NCBI GenBank assembly: GCA_031285405.1
Contig: JAITWH010000005.1
Coordinates: 1-41,571, forward strand
DNA: 41,571 bases
DNA from: Alistipes sp.
GTDB taxonomy: Bacteria; Bacteroidota; Bacteroidia; Bacteroidales; Rikenellaceae
Direction of reading: 5' to 3'
How positions within the stretch are numbered: position 1 is the first letter of the stretch; each line of letters opens with the position of its first letter. The notes beneath the pieces were generated by a model that was not told the DNA's origin, searched no databases, and saw nothing but the letters and a program-made list of their open reading frames with translations. This document shows, piece by piece, positions 31,688 through 39,776 of the stretch. The position numbers and the translations under genes are program-made.

Positions 31688-33268
31688 ATGAACAAGAGAG
31701 TACTAATTATCGTTTTGTGTCTGTTAACGGTAACCCTGCACTTCGGCGCCCATGCGCAGGGGGGTCGTCGGGACACCATAACCATATTGTCTTACAATGA
31801 CTTTCATGGAGCATTCATATCGGGAGCAGACGCCGCGGGAGCGGACAACTTCATAGCTGCATTGATGGCTGCCAAAGAGGGCGCGCCAAATCCGATAATT
31901 CTATCCGGCGGAGATAATTTCAGTGGCAGCTACTACTCCCTGATGAGCAGGGGAGAACCCCATCAGGTATTCACTTTACCGATATCTTCCGGCAGGGTAA
32001 TTTCGGCTGTCGGCAATCATGAATTCGATTGGGGAGGGGACTATCTGTTGGGCACATCGTGCGAATATATAGATTACGTGGGAGCCAATGTCACTGCGAA
32101 GAGAGATAAAAAGGCTTTCAAAAGAGCGGTGCCGGACTACCGGATAGTAGAGTCGGGTGCGCTTAGGATTGGCGTGATCGGATTGACTACTCCCACGACT
32201 CCCTTCAGTGGAAAGCAATCTTATGTTAGGGATTTCTCCTTCGATGCCGAATTCTCATCGTCGGTCAACCGTATCGCCCGCTCACTAAAAGCGAAAGACG
32301 ATGTCGATTTAGTCATTCTTTTGATGCACATCGGCACATCCATGGATGGCGGCACCCCCTCCATAGACGATTCGGACAAGGAGTCGGAAAGGGAGTTGAG
32401 GCGAATCGCAGGTGTCGATGCCATCGTCAGCGCACATTCTCATAAACTCGTTCGGGGCGATTTCGCCATCGCCAACGGAACGGATCGGGTTCCCATGATA
32501 CAGGCCGGCAACAATGGAACGCACATCGGCATGATGCAGTTCGAGCTGTACGACGAACAGGTGAGGTGCATAAAGAACAGTTTGATTGCCGTACCGGTTC
32601 CCAATCCGCAGATAAAGCAGTTGGTGGACTCGATTAGCAACGCCAGCGGTTTCAATGAACCGGTGGTGCGCGTAACACGGGAGTTGATTCATGATCGCAA
32701 TATCAACCTGCATGAATTCACCGATGTCGGCGCCATAGTCACCGCGTCATACGTCCGTGAGTATGAACAGAGTATGGGGCGATCGACAGTACCGATTATC
32801 GCCGTAAACCATTTCAAGGGTATTCGCACCGGAATATCCGAAGGAGAACTGTCGAAGGCTCAGGTGGGCAACGTGCTCCCCTTCGGTGGAAATTTGGTCG
32901 CCTACAAAATGACCGGTGCGGAGATAAGGCGTCTATTCGCCGACGGCATGGACGATAGTCAGTCGAGAGGGCGGCTGCAAACCTGCAACATCTCTTTTGT
33001 AATGTCCGGCGAGGAGATCGTATCAGTCAAATGGTTCGATGGCGTCGATTTTGTGGAGATCGCCGATACTACGGAGTGCGTTCTGCTGTGCGACGATTTC
33101 ATCGCATACGGCGGTGACGGGTATGATGCCGATCTGTTTAAGAACAATCGCATAGAGGATTTCGACATTAGGATCACGACGGATTGTTTGATCAAATATC
33201 TCAGGGAATATCGTGAATTTCCGAACGATAGCTATAAAATCCCCAACATCGACAGAATAGGGGAATAA
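31688..33268 (+). CDS. Exported 5'-nucleotidase/metallophosphoesterase
   Basis: 526 residues: signal peptide (MNKRVLIIVLCLLTVTLHFGAHAQ), an N-terminal calcineurin-like phosphoesterase domain and a C-terminal 5'-nucleotidase domain. Metal ligands: Asp38 and His40 in YNDFHG, Asp76 and Asn77 in GGDNFSG, Asn110/His111 in GNHEFD, His214 in MHIG, His250/His252 in SAHSH. The C-terminal substrate pocket shows GNVLPFGGNLV and DFIAYGGDGYDAD. Likely periplasmic hydrolysis of nucleotides or cyclic nucleotides. It is the last chromosomal gene before the mobile element and is divergent from the glycyl radical operon. Confidence 0.92.
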   Translation: MNKRVLIIVLCLLTVTLHFGAHAQGGRRDTITILSYNDFHGAFISGADAAGADNFIAALMAAKEGAPNPIILSGGDNFSGSYYSLMSRGEPHQVFTLPISSGRVISAVGNHEFDWGGDYLLGTSCEYIDYVGANVTAKRDKKAFKRAVPDYRIVESGALRIGVIGLTTPTTPFSGKQSYVRDFSFDAEFSSSVNRIARSLKAKDDVDLVILLMHIGTSMDGGTPSIDDSDKESERELRRIAGVDAIVSAHSHKLVRGDFAIANGTDRVPMIQAGNNGTHIGMMQFELYDEQVRCIKNSLIAVPVPNPQIKQLVDSISNASGFNEPVVRVTRELIHDRNINLHEFTDVGAIVTASYVREYEQSMGRSTVPIIAVNHFKGIRTGISEGELSKAQVGNVLPFGGNLVAYKMTGAEIRRLFADGMDDSQSRGRLQTCNISFVMSGEEIVSVKWFDGVDFVEIADTTECVLLCDDFIAYGGDGYDADLFKNNRIEDFDIRITTDCLIKYLREYREFPNDSYKIPNIDRIGE

Positions 33269-33311
33269 TGCGGATCGGGGGTAGTCGTTCAGTGGTTTTG
33301 GGAACGCCTGT

Positions 33312-33352
33312 AAATAAAGGGGTATGTCTGTGCGACATACCCCTTATTCATT
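33312..33352 (+). terminator. Terminator of the 5'-nucleotidase gene
   Basis: AAGGGGTATGTC and GACATACCCCTT form a 12-bp stem (loop TGTGC), flanked by AATA and TATT that can extend it; T-rich 3' end. About 45 bases after the stop. Confidence 0.8.
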
Positions 33353-33396
33353 TATCGTTCCCGTCGGGCGGCGGGCGTTGAAGCGGCGGGCGCAAA

Positions 33397-33445
33397 AAAA
33401 ATTCGAGCCTCGGTCTCCGGTCGGGCCGGAAGCCGAAGGTCAAAA
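33397..33445 (-). terminator. Terminator of an interrupted minus-strand gene
   Basis: On the minus strand a CCTTCGG...CCGAGG stem with an inner CCGG/CCGG part is followed by a run of eight T (complement of 33397-33404). It begins about 15 bases after the stop codon of the short coding remnant at 33453-33488, as expected for that gene's own terminator. Confidence 0.65.
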
Positions 33446-33452
33446 ATAAAGA

Positions 33453-33488
33453 TTAGTACTCCTCCTCGTTGAAGAAGAAGTCCAAACA
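33453..33488 (-). pseudogene. 3' end of a chromosomal gene cut by the mobile element
   Basis: Eleven codons read CLDFFFNEEEY then TAA, in frame, directly followed by a terminator, but preceded at once by an in-frame TAA and non-coding sequence. This is what is left when an integrative element enters the last codons of a gene: the tail and terminator stay on this side, the body should lie beyond the other end of the element, outside the window. I do not recognise the gene. Confidence 0.45.
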
Positions 33489-33723
33489 TTACATGTCAAT
33501 AAGTTACGTTCCATTTCGTCTCCGGTAGTCCTACAACTATCCCTACACGTCTTTGTCGAAAAGTGCGGAATATCCCGGTTAATGAAATTTTAGCGCCCCC
33601 AATTTCTTGCTTTTGGCAGTTTTTTCCGAAAAACTACTCGCCCGTAAAGAACAAAACAACTGGATGCAATAATGATACAAAGATACGAAAAAAAACATAG
33701 ATGCAAACGATATAAATCTTTCT
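33489..33723. other. Terminal region of the integrative element
   Basis: AT-richer sequence without a convincing gene, consistent with the non-coding end (attachment arm) of a conjugative transposon. A 66-codon minus-strand frame starting at 33779 overlaps the DinD remnant and has a Phe/Ser-rich composition; I do not count it as a gene. Confidence 0.4.
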
Positions 33724-33986
33724 CTAACGAAACTGTTTCTTTTCTGTCTTCTCTGCCAACAGTTTGATGGATTTGGCATTTAGACGGGTAACGACTTTGC
33801 TGCCGCCCTATGTCTCCAACTGTTTACGCGCGGCAGCGGCTACATAACCACCTTCAGCGGCGACTTTTTTGCTGTCGGCAAAGGTTCGAGGTCTCTTTTT
33901 TGCGAGAGATCGGTTGTCTAAACCTCTGCCAACATATTGAGCATCAATTCGAAATCAGTCATGTTGTCGCGCAAATTTTCAGGCCT
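33724..33986 (-). pseudogene. Decayed DinD/BRO-type (antirepressor-like) gene fragment
   Basis: Reading the minus strand across two frames gives RPENLRDNMTDFELMLNMLAE, then (shifted) RSLAKKRPRTFADSKKVAAE and GGYVAAAARKQLET, a stop, and GGSKVVTRLNAKSIKLLAEK. The order NMLAE - alanine/lysine helix - GG-VA-AR-LE - KVVT-LNA is the C-terminal half of DNA-damage-inducible protein D/BRO-like proteins. One frameshift and at least one in-frame stop (complement of 33808-33810) separate the parts and the N-terminal half is missing, so it is a pseudogene. It lies just inside the element's left end. Confidence 0.6.
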
Positions 33987-34060
33987 TTATACTGTCTGTA
34001 TTGCAAATACCGCTTTTACGAATGCAGGTGATGCAAGTCGTGTCCGTGCATTTTTTTCAG

Positions 34061-34207
34061 AGGGCAAGGTAGCACGGGTCTTGTTTCGGCCCGTCAAGGT
34101 CTGGGGGCTTGAAGCCCCCGCGAGTTTGGGCGAAAATCATCCTCGCCTTCGGCTACGGTATTTTCGCCCAAAACCTTGACGAACCGAGCCCCGTGCAAAT
34201 TTGCCCT
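34061..34207. ncRNA. Structured element (possible RNA) before the accessory gene cluster
   Basis: A three-way-junction-like fold can be drawn with perfect stems: AGGGCAA (34061-34067)/TTGCCCT (34201-34207); GCACGGG (34072-34078)/CCCGTGC (34190-34196); GTCAAGGT (34093-34100)/ACCTTGAC (34173-34180); inside these, hairpin 1 GGGGGC-TTGAA-GCCCCC (34103-34119) and hairpin 2 TTGGGCGAAAAT (34126-34137)/ATTTTCGCCCAA (34160-34171) whose loop contains GCCTTCGGC. It ends 54 bases before the first accessory gene, so it could be a leader RNA, an independent RNA, or a DNA site such as a transfer or replication origin. The strand cannot be fixed from the fold. Confidence 0.55.
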
Positions 34208-34261
34208 CAGAAAATAAATACACGAACGGAACTATTTGGTTTAATTTAATGGATGTAAATT

Positions 34262-34576
34262 ATGGACAAGACGAAGGTAGTAAACATTGCGCTGGGCCAC
34301 CACTACGACGTGTATATCGGTCGTGCGGGTAAGGGTCAGGATGGTTATTTCGGAAATCCGTTCCGGCTGGGGCCGGGCGAATCTCGGGGCAGTTCATTGG
34401 AGAAGTATGAGGTCTATTTCTATGACCGCCTCCGAACTGATCCCGTCTTCAAGCAACGCATCCACGAGCTGAAGGGTAAAACGTTGGGGTGTTTCTGTAA
34501 GCCACATCCGTGTCACGGGGATATCATCGCAGCGTACATCAATTCTTTTGACGATCCGTATGGAGGAGATTTTTGA
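34262..34576 (+). CDS. DUF4326 protein
   Basis: 104 residues with the family pattern YIGRAGKGQDGYFGNPF and LGCFCKPHPCHGDII (conserved Cys and His, suggestive of metal binding). DUF4326 proteins are small, common in phages, plasmids and conjugative elements, and of unknown function. First gene of the plus-strand accessory run; the next gene starts 17 bases before its end. Confidence 0.82.
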   Translation: MDKTKVVNIALGHHYDVYIGRAGKGQDGYFGNPFRLGPGESRGSSLEKYEVYFYDRLRTDPVFKQRIHELKGKTLGCFCKPHPCHGDIIAAYINSFDDPYGGDF

Positions 34577-35063
34577 AGCCGAGGTATTCGTGGAGACTGT
34601 GTTTTCCCTCGAATCATACCAGAACAACGGGACATGGTTCTATATGTCGGACTACTCGACTATGGACGAGTTCATGACCGACTGCGCCGCTTGGTTCAGC
34701 AACGAGGAGACTCCTGAGTACATCTACAAGGAGTGGACGGGCATCCCTGACACGCTCATTACCCGGATGTTGCTCTGTCCCAATTTTTTCGAGATACGCG
34801 AGGCATTGAGAATGATCGAGAGACGGTTCATCGACCCATTTATCAAGTGGTGCGTCGACAACGGTCACGATCTGGCGACGGACGATGTGATGATGCTCGT
34901 GACGCGGTATCAGGATTACGTTCCTTCCGACTACGAGCCGCCTGATTCCGAAATATCCGAGTCAGAGGACAATCACTGCACTGAGCCGCTGCCATTGCCA
35001 TTGCATCTGTTGTTAGGACAGGGATTCGGAACGGTGGAGATCTTCGACGATAACTATAACTAA
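34560..35063 (+). CDS. Unidentified acidic protein, possibly ArdA-like antirestriction
   Basis: 167 residues, strongly acidic (Glu/Asp-rich throughout and in the SDYEPPDSEISESEDNH tail). The part YQNNGTWFYMSDYSTMDEF through EEWTGIP-like text (KEWTGIPDTLI) recalls the acidic DNA-mimic antirestriction proteins (ArdA: YNNG...W...EEW..D.EGI), and such genes are usual in CTnDOT-type elements; the match is weak. ATG 34560 is chosen over a TTG four codons upstream. It overlaps the DUF4326 gene, so translation is coupled. Confidence 0.6.
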   Translation: MEEIFEAEVFVETVFSLESYQNNGTWFYMSDYSTMDEFMTDCAAWFSNEETPEYIYKEWTGIPDTLITRMLLCPNFFEIREALRMIERRFIDPFIKWCVDNGHDLATDDVMMLVTRYQDYVPSDYEPPDSEISESEDNHCTEPLPLPLHLLLGQGFGTVEIFDDNYN

Positions 35064-35076
35064 AATCAAACGAAAT

Positions 35077-35310
35077 ATGGAAAATTACAAGGTAAAAGTC
35101 AGGTACACGTTCGAGGGTTGGTTCGAAATAGAGGCCGGAAGCGAACAGCAGGCGAGGGAGATTGCCCTGCGCGATTGCGGATTTGTGATTGGTGGCAACA
35201 TCCACACCTCGAACAGTATGCATGTCAAGAATTGGGAGTTCGGGGTGCATCCAGAGACAAAAATACTCTCAGCTAAACAAGTCGAACAATCAGCGGAGTC
35301 GGACGAATAG
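35077..35310 (+). CDS. Small unidentified protein of the conjugative element
   Basis: 77 residues: MENYKVKVRYTFEGWFEIEA, then EQQAREIALRDCGFVIGGNI. The beta-strand/helix opening resembles small proteins with a repeated hypothetical role in Bacteroidales conjugative transposons. 13 bases after the previous gene. No function assigned. Confidence 0.65.
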   Translation: MENYKVKVRYTFEGWFEIEAGSEQQAREIALRDCGFVIGGNIHTSNSMHVKNWEFGVHPETKILSAKQVEQSAESDE

Positions 35311-35351
35311 TTCGACTCTCATTTTTTATAAACCTTAAAAAATATACAATC

Positions 35352-36287
35352 ATGAACGAAGTAACGCAGGCAATGCCCGACAGACAGGCATTCGATTTTC
35401 AAAACAACAAGGTCGAGATCATGGACCTTCCGACCCTCCGGCGCACCCATATGGAGGATGGCCCGAACGGACTTCCGATGCGCGACATCTACCACTTCAA
35501 TGCCATCGAACGGGTGACGGAGATATGCGAACGCTACAATCTCGACTTCACTCTGGAGGAGATATTCGCGGCGCAGAACAACAGCAAGCACCAGCCCGGA
35601 GTCTCGGTGCTCAAAAAACAGGAAGACCTCTACGGCGAGAAGGCCGTCGAGGCGCATATCCTGCGGCGTGTCTACACCACGATCTACATTCACGACCATG
35701 AGACCGACGAACTCGCTACATCACTGGTTCTGACCTATCATCAGGACGGTTTGCAGGCCGCCATCGGGCCGTGTGTCAAGATGTGCCATAACCAGTGCAT
35801 TCTATTCCCCGAGCGCACCGTATCGACATATGGCAAGACAAAGGTGGGGCTCGACGATTTCTTTGCCGTGATCGACGGATGGCTCGGCGAGTTCGAGGTA
35901 CAGATGACACAGGATCGCGAGCGCATCGTTCGGCTGAAGAACACCCTTGTCGGCGAACAAGACATCTACACCTACATCGGCCTTTTGAACGTCCTGCGCG
36001 TGGCACACGACAGCTCCGACAAACGGCTCAACTCCCGCGTTGCTACCTACCCACTCAACCAGACGCAGATCAACTCCTTCACCGAGGATGTACTCAAGCG
36101 GATGATGGAGAAGTCCGCGATGACGGCATGGGACCTCTACAACGTCGCAACCGAGTATTACAAGCCCGAACGGGCCGAAATCCCGACCCTCGTACCGCAG
36201 AATCTCGCCTTTGCCACCACGCTGTACGGGTTCCTCGGCATAGACGAGGCGCAGGAAGAACAAATCCCTGAACGATTATCAGCATAA
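35352..36287 (+). CDS. Unidentified 311-residue accessory protein
   Basis: A soluble protein with no signal peptide or membrane helix. Distinct parts: an N-terminal Gln/Asn region (QAFDFQNNKVEIMDLP), a beta-rich core (YTTIYIHDHETDELATSLVL, DGLQAAIGPCVKMCHNQCIL), and a helical C-terminus (MEKSAMTAWDLYNVATEYY, NLAFATTLYGFLG). The layout (beta core with a Cys/Asn cluster, helical tail with 'WDLYNVATEYYKP') is like the DUF932/phage-plasmid protein group, often found in mobile elements, but I would not assign it firmly. An AT-rich leader with AAACCTTAAAAAATA precedes the ATG. Confidence 0.65.
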   Translation: MNEVTQAMPDRQAFDFQNNKVEIMDLPTLRRTHMEDGPNGLPMRDIYHFNAIERVTEICERYNLDFTLEEIFAAQNNSKHQPGVSVLKKQEDLYGEKAVEAHILRRVYTTIYIHDHETDELATSLVLTYHQDGLQAAIGPCVKMCHNQCILFPERTVSTYGKTKVGLDDFFAVIDGWLGEFEVQMTQDRERIVRLKNTLVGEQDIYTYIGLLNVLRVAHDSSDKRLNSRVATYPLNQTQINSFTEDVLKRMMEKSAMTAWDLYNVATEYYKPERAEIPTLVPQNLAFATTLYGFLGIDEAQEEQIPERLSA

Positions 36288-36300
36288 AACCTCATCGAAT

Positions 36301-36495
36301 ATGAAAAATCTCAATGAACTTAAAGAGGCGATAGCCACCCTGATCGCATACAATCGCGAAGAGGAGAGGGACTGGATGGAGAATGTTGCGTATGGGAAAG
36401 GGCCGGATTACAGGCGTCCTGAGTACAACCCTGCGCTATGTCCGGGCCACATCTACCACACCATCCGTAAACTGAAAGAATTTATCGAACAATAG
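36301..36495 (+). CDS. Small unidentified protein
   Basis: 64 residues, helical and charged: NLNELKEAIATLIAYNREEE, then ALCPGHIYHTIRKLKEFIEQ. It starts 13 bases after the previous gene and is followed immediately by a GCAA-loop hairpin (36499-36520). Function unknown. Confidence 0.6.
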   Translation: MKNLNELKEAIATLIAYNREEERDWMENVAYGKGPDYRRPEYNPALCPGHIYHTIRKLKEFIEQ

Positions 36496-36498
36496 AGT

Positions 36499-36520
36499 GA
36501 GTGGGTCGCAAGACCCACTC
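36499..36520 (+). terminator. Hairpin with GCAA tetraloop
   Basis: GAGTGGGTC-GCAA-GACCCACTC, a perfect 9-bp stem with a GNRA loop, 3 bases after a stop codon. No T-run. It may be a weak terminator, an mRNA-stabilising hairpin or part of the leader of the next gene, whose ATG is 28 bases downstream. Confidence 0.55.
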
Positions 36521-36548
36521 GATTCATTTACAAACGCCTGATGAATCC

Positions 36549-36989
36549 ATGAGCACAACAGACAAATACATCGAGATCAAAAACACGCACCCCGAGATGC
36601 GCAAATGCTTCGTCGCGTTCGGCAATAGTCAATTTGAGGAGGGTAAGGTAAAGGCGGGGATTATGCCGGATGAGAAAATACACTCTTACGGAGCCTGCTT
36701 GTACGGCACCAAAGAGGGTTTGGATGAATATATGAATGCGTTGGACGTCATTCTCACCCGCATTTCGAAAGAGTGCGACCCGCAGGATGTATACGAATAT
36801 GAGTTCTCCAACCACGAATGCGGATACACGGGCGACGACACCGATGCCATCAAGTTGATCGTCGCTTATTTCGGCGAAGAGACTGCCAAAACAGTCAAGC
36901 GTCGCAACGGATGGGCCGACATCGACGAATTGTTTAACCCGGAAAGGAAGGAAGCAGATAATGAAGTCATAAACAAACTACCAATGTAA
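36549..36989 (+). CDS. Unidentified acidic accessory protein
   Basis: 146 residues from MSTTDKYIEIKNTHPEMRK; an upstream GTG in the same frame would translate the hairpin and is rejected. Segments CFVAFGNSQFEEG, EKIHSYGACLYGTKEGLDEY and NHECGYTGDDTDAI suggest a compact alpha/beta protein conserved among conjugative elements. No domain recognised. Overlaps the next start in TAATG. Confidence 0.65.
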   Translation: MSTTDKYIEIKNTHPEMRKCFVAFGNSQFEEGKVKAGIMPDEKIHSYGACLYGTKEGLDEYMNALDVILTRISKECDPQDVYEYEFSNHECGYTGDDTDAIKLIVAYFGEETAKTVKRRNGWADIDELFNPERKEADNEVINKLPM

Positions 36990-37237
36990 TGGCACCAACA
37001 TACACACTCGGTCCGTGGACGGTCGTTCCCGGACACGGCTACAAAATTGAGCAATGGAAAGGCGACGCGAATGAAGACGTAGGCAACATCAGTCTCATTT
37101 CAGCCGCTCCAGATCTGCTCGAAGCGTTGGAGGAGTTGCACGACCTCTTGGATGAACACCTTCCCCCGTGGTATCTGCACGAGCATCACCTTAAAGCAAA
37201 ATCGGCCATTCAAAAAGCGAAAGGAGAACAGCGATGA
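36989..37237 (+). CDS. Small phage/plasmid-type hypothetical protein
   Basis: 82 residues: TYTLGPWTVVPGHGYKIEQW and ISLISAAPDLLEALEELHDL. The WTVV...NISLISAAPDLLEAL pattern is widespread in small phage and plasmid proteins of unknown role. Start and stop overlap both neighbours (TAATG, ATGA), so it belongs to a tight operon. Confidence 0.72.
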   Translation: MAPTYTLGPWTVVPGHGYKIEQWKGDANEDVGNISLISAAPDLLEALEELHDLLDEHLPPWYLHEHHLKAKSAIQKAKGEQR

Positions 37238-38646
37238 TTAATCAGATTTTTAACGGGGATTTTTACCCCACGCCGCCCGACGTGATCGAGCGCATGATGA
37301 TGGGGGTCGAGATTATGGGCAAGGTTGCCCTCGAACCCTCCGCCGGCAGCGGCAACATCGTGGAGTGGCTCAAAGCCAACGGCGCGGCGAACGTGCTGGC
37401 TTGCGAGCTCTCCGAGAAGTTGCGGGCCATGCTCGCCGGGAAGTGCGACGTTATAGGCGACGACTTCCTCAGCGTGACCTCCGAGCAGGTCAGCCACATT
37501 GACCTCATTGTGATGAACCCGCCATTCTCGGTGGACGAGCGCCACATCCTCCACGCTTGGGAGGTCGCTCCCTGCGGTTGTGAGATCGTCGCGCTGTGCA
37601 ACTCAAATACGCTAAAAAGTCAGTATGGTGCGGCCCGCAAGGAAGTCTTCGAGATCGTCGAGGCCTACGGGTTCAGCGAGAACTTTGGCTCCTGTTTTAA
37701 AGAGGCTGAGCGCAAGACCGACGTTGAGGTATCGGTGATCCATCTCTACAAGCCGAAGACCGGCAAGGAGGAGTTCGACGACTACTTCTCGCTCGCTCCC
37801 GACGACGAGAATCAACGAGAGGGCATCCAATCGTATAATCTGATCCGCGACTTGGTGAACCGCTATGTCGAGGCCGTGCGGCGTTTTGACGGCGTGATGG
37901 ATGCGTCTAACGAGATCAATCAGCTTACCGAGCTATTCAAAGCCAATAAGGTGCATTTCGGGGCATACATAGACAACGAGTCGTACAGCCGAACGACGAT
38001 CACCCGCGACTACTTCAGAAAGGCGCTGCAAAAGTCAGCGTGGTCGCTGATTTTCGAGAAGATGAACATGGGCAAGTATGTGACGACGGGTGTTCGCGAG
38101 GACATCAACAGGTTCGTCGAGCGCCAGTCTCACATCCCATTCACGATGCACAACGTATTCCGAATGCTTGAAATGATCGTCGGAACGCAGGGACACCGCA
38201 TGCAAAAAGTACTCGTCGAGGCATTCGATCACATCTGCTCGTTCAGCGCGGAGAACTCCACGGCCGGAGAGAAGTGGAAAACCAACTCCGGCTATATGAT
38301 CAACCGGCGGTTCATCGTGCCGTGGATCTGCGACTATGACAAAAAATTCGAGTCCATATGTCGCCACGTCAAATTGAACTGGGGAAGAGCCGGCAACCAG
38401 ATTGGTGATGTTGTAAAAGCTCTCTGCTACCTAACGGGAACTAACTATGACACCCTCTCCGACCTGTCTGCCTTTGTCTCCCGTATGAATATGGAATGGG
38501 GCCAGTGGTACGAGTGGGGCTTCTTTCGAATCAGGGGCTACAAGAAAGGCACGATGCACTTCGAGTTCGTCCGCGACGAGGACTGGATGAGGTTCAATAT
38601 CGAGGTCGCCCGAATCAAAGGCTGGCAACTGCCGAAAGCGAGATAA
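37234..38646 (+). CDS. DNA (adenine-N6) methyltransferase with DUF4942-type C-terminal part
   Basis: 470 residues. N-terminal methyltransferase: FYPTPPDVIERMM, SAM motif EPSAGSGNIVEWL (34-46) and catalytic NPPF (95-98), typical of gamma-type N6-adenine methylases. The long C-terminal region (about 200-470; AWSLIFEKMNMGKYVTTGVR, FTMHNVFRMLEMIVGTQGHR) matches what is usually annotated DUF4942 on Bacteroidales mobile elements. No restriction gene is adjacent, so it is an orphan methylase, probably protecting the element from host restriction. It begins within the preceding stop (ATGA). Confidence 0.85.
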   Translation: MINQIFNGDFYPTPPDVIERMMMGVEIMGKVALEPSAGSGNIVEWLKANGAANVLACELSEKLRAMLAGKCDVIGDDFLSVTSEQVSHIDLIVMNPPFSVDERHILHAWEVAPCGCEIVALCNSNTLKSQYGAARKEVFEIVEAYGFSENFGSCFKEAERKTDVEVSVIHLYKPKTGKEEFDDYFSLAPDDENQREGIQSYNLIRDLVNRYVEAVRRFDGVMDASNEINQLTELFKANKVHFGAYIDNESYSRTTITRDYFRKALQKSAWSLIFEKMNMGKYVTTGVREDINRFVERQSHIPFTMHNVFRMLEMIVGTQGHRMQKVLVEAFDHICSFSAENSTAGEKWKTNSGYMINRRFIVPWICDYDKKFESICRHVKLNWGRAGNQIGDVVKALCYLTGTNYDTLSDLSAFVSRMNMEWGQWYEWGFFRIRGYKKGTMHFEFVRDEDWMRFNIEVARIKGWQLPKAR

Positions 38647-38680
38647 GCCGAATCATGCAAAGCATCAAACATCTGACACT

Positions 38681-38839
38681 ATGAATGAATTGGAAGGTAA
38701 ACAGGCCTCTCTCAAAACGCCGTACAGCGGCTACCAGAACATAACTCTCGTCAAGAAATCGGGCGACAAATGGCTCGTCGAACTGTGCGGCTCCGGTAAG
38801 CGGATCGAGGTGTATGAAGATGAATTTACCATCGACTAA
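38681..38839 (+). CDS. Small unidentified protein
   Basis: 52 residues: MNELEGKQASLKTPYSGYQN, then ITLVKKSGDKWLVELCGSGK and EVYEDEFTID. A compact beta-rich sequence with a good codon pattern, 34 bases after the methyltransferase and 9 before the next gene, in the same orientation. No family recognised. Confidence 0.6.
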   Translation: MNELEGKQASLKTPYSGYQNITLVKKSGDKWLVELCGSGKRIEVYEDEFTID

Positions 38840-38848
38840 AATTGAATC

Positions 38849-39454
38849 ATGAAAGTAATCCTTCAAAATGAACAGTACAGCCGGGTCATAACCTTCAAGG
38901 ACAGCGATATAGACCTGACCCATTACGACGGCATTTGGGATATGTACGTCCGCACCGAATTTGCCGGAATCCCGGTTGATGTCTGCATTACTGGCGACCT
39001 GACGGACGGCGAGTGTCCGGGCATCGACTACACCGCTCCGGTGCGGGTCGAAGCGTATAAGAAAGAGAGTGACACAAATCTTTTCGAGTGCCGATCGCCT
39101 ATTGTTCAGGATGAGTATTCGCGGGAGTTGCAATCGGCCACTCCTGAGGAATTGATCCGTCAGATGGCTCAAATTGCCGTGCCGATCATCCTCGGCACAC
39201 GCTTCCTGCGCGACTTTTCTCTGCACGATTCAGATTTCGTGAAGCGAACCGATGCAAAACATCCATTCCTTTGGCTTGTAAGAGAAAACGGTACGTCCCT
39301 TTACGACCTAACCCGAAAAGACAGCGCCGACGGATTCCGGTACACAATGGAACAATACCGCGACGAATGCTATCTGTTCCATTACAACGGCTACTATTTG
39401 CGACCCATTATCACGAAAGACGCTCTTAGCATGCTCGACAAACTTACAAAATAA
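38849..39454 (+). CDS. Unidentified 201-residue accessory protein
   Basis: Soluble, no signal or membrane helix. N-terminal beta-rich half (VILQNEQYSRVITFKDSDID, YVRTEFAGIPVDVCITGDLT), helical middle (TPEELIRQMAQIAVPIILGT), C-terminal FRYTMEQYRDECYLFHYNGY. Its codon use and spacing fit the run. Function unknown. Confidence 0.65.
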   Translation: MKVILQNEQYSRVITFKDSDIDLTHYDGIWDMYVRTEFAGIPVDVCITGDLTDGECPGIDYTAPVRVEAYKKESDTNLFECRSPIVQDEYSRELQSATPEELIRQMAQIAVPIILGTRFLRDFSLHDSDFVKRTDAKHPFLWLVRENGTSLYDLTRKDSADGFRYTMEQYRDECYLFHYNGYYLRPIITKDALSMLDKLTK

Positions 39455-39465
39455 CATTCAACAAA

Positions 39466-39744
39466 ATGAAAAAAACTGTATGTAAAAAATGTGGCTCGAC
39501 GGATGTTACCGTAACGGTTACGGTAAGTCCTAACGACATCACCCCGATCTCCGATTACTGCCACCAAGACGGGGCCATTAGCGAGGGCGGTTGGTGCAAC
39601 AAATGCGTCGATTATGTCGACCTGGAAGCCATTGACGAGGGAGAATCCGCAGCCCCATGGCATTGCGAAGTGTGCGGTTCGCTGAATATCAAGCAAAGGG
39701 TGTGGGCAGATCCAAATACAGGTGAGGTAATAGACATGGATTAA
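39466..39744 (+). CDS. Zinc-ribbon-like small protein
   Basis: 92 residues with two or three Cys pairs: CKKC (7-10), a lone Cys near 32, CNKC (44-47) and CEVC (67-70), spaced like two zinc ribbons. No catalytic motif. It may bind nucleic acid or a partner protein. 11 bases after the preceding gene; the next ATG overlaps its TAA (TAATG) but a better start lies 33 bases on. Confidence 0.7.
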   Translation: MKKTVCKKCGSTDVTVTVTVSPNDITPISDYCHQDGAISEGGWCNKCVDYVDLEAIDEGESAAPWHCEVCGSLNIKQRVWADPNTGEVIDMD

Positions 39745-39776
39745 TGCACTTAAAAAACCTTAATAATTTCAATCTT

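Noticed and set aside
33579-33779. 66-codon minus-strand frame at the element's end
   Set aside because: Overlaps the DinD remnant in another frame; low-complexity Phe/Ser sequence; no support.
33810-34179. Plus-strand frames across the structured element
   Set aside because: They are interrupted by strong inverted repeats and overlap the pseudogene on the other strand.
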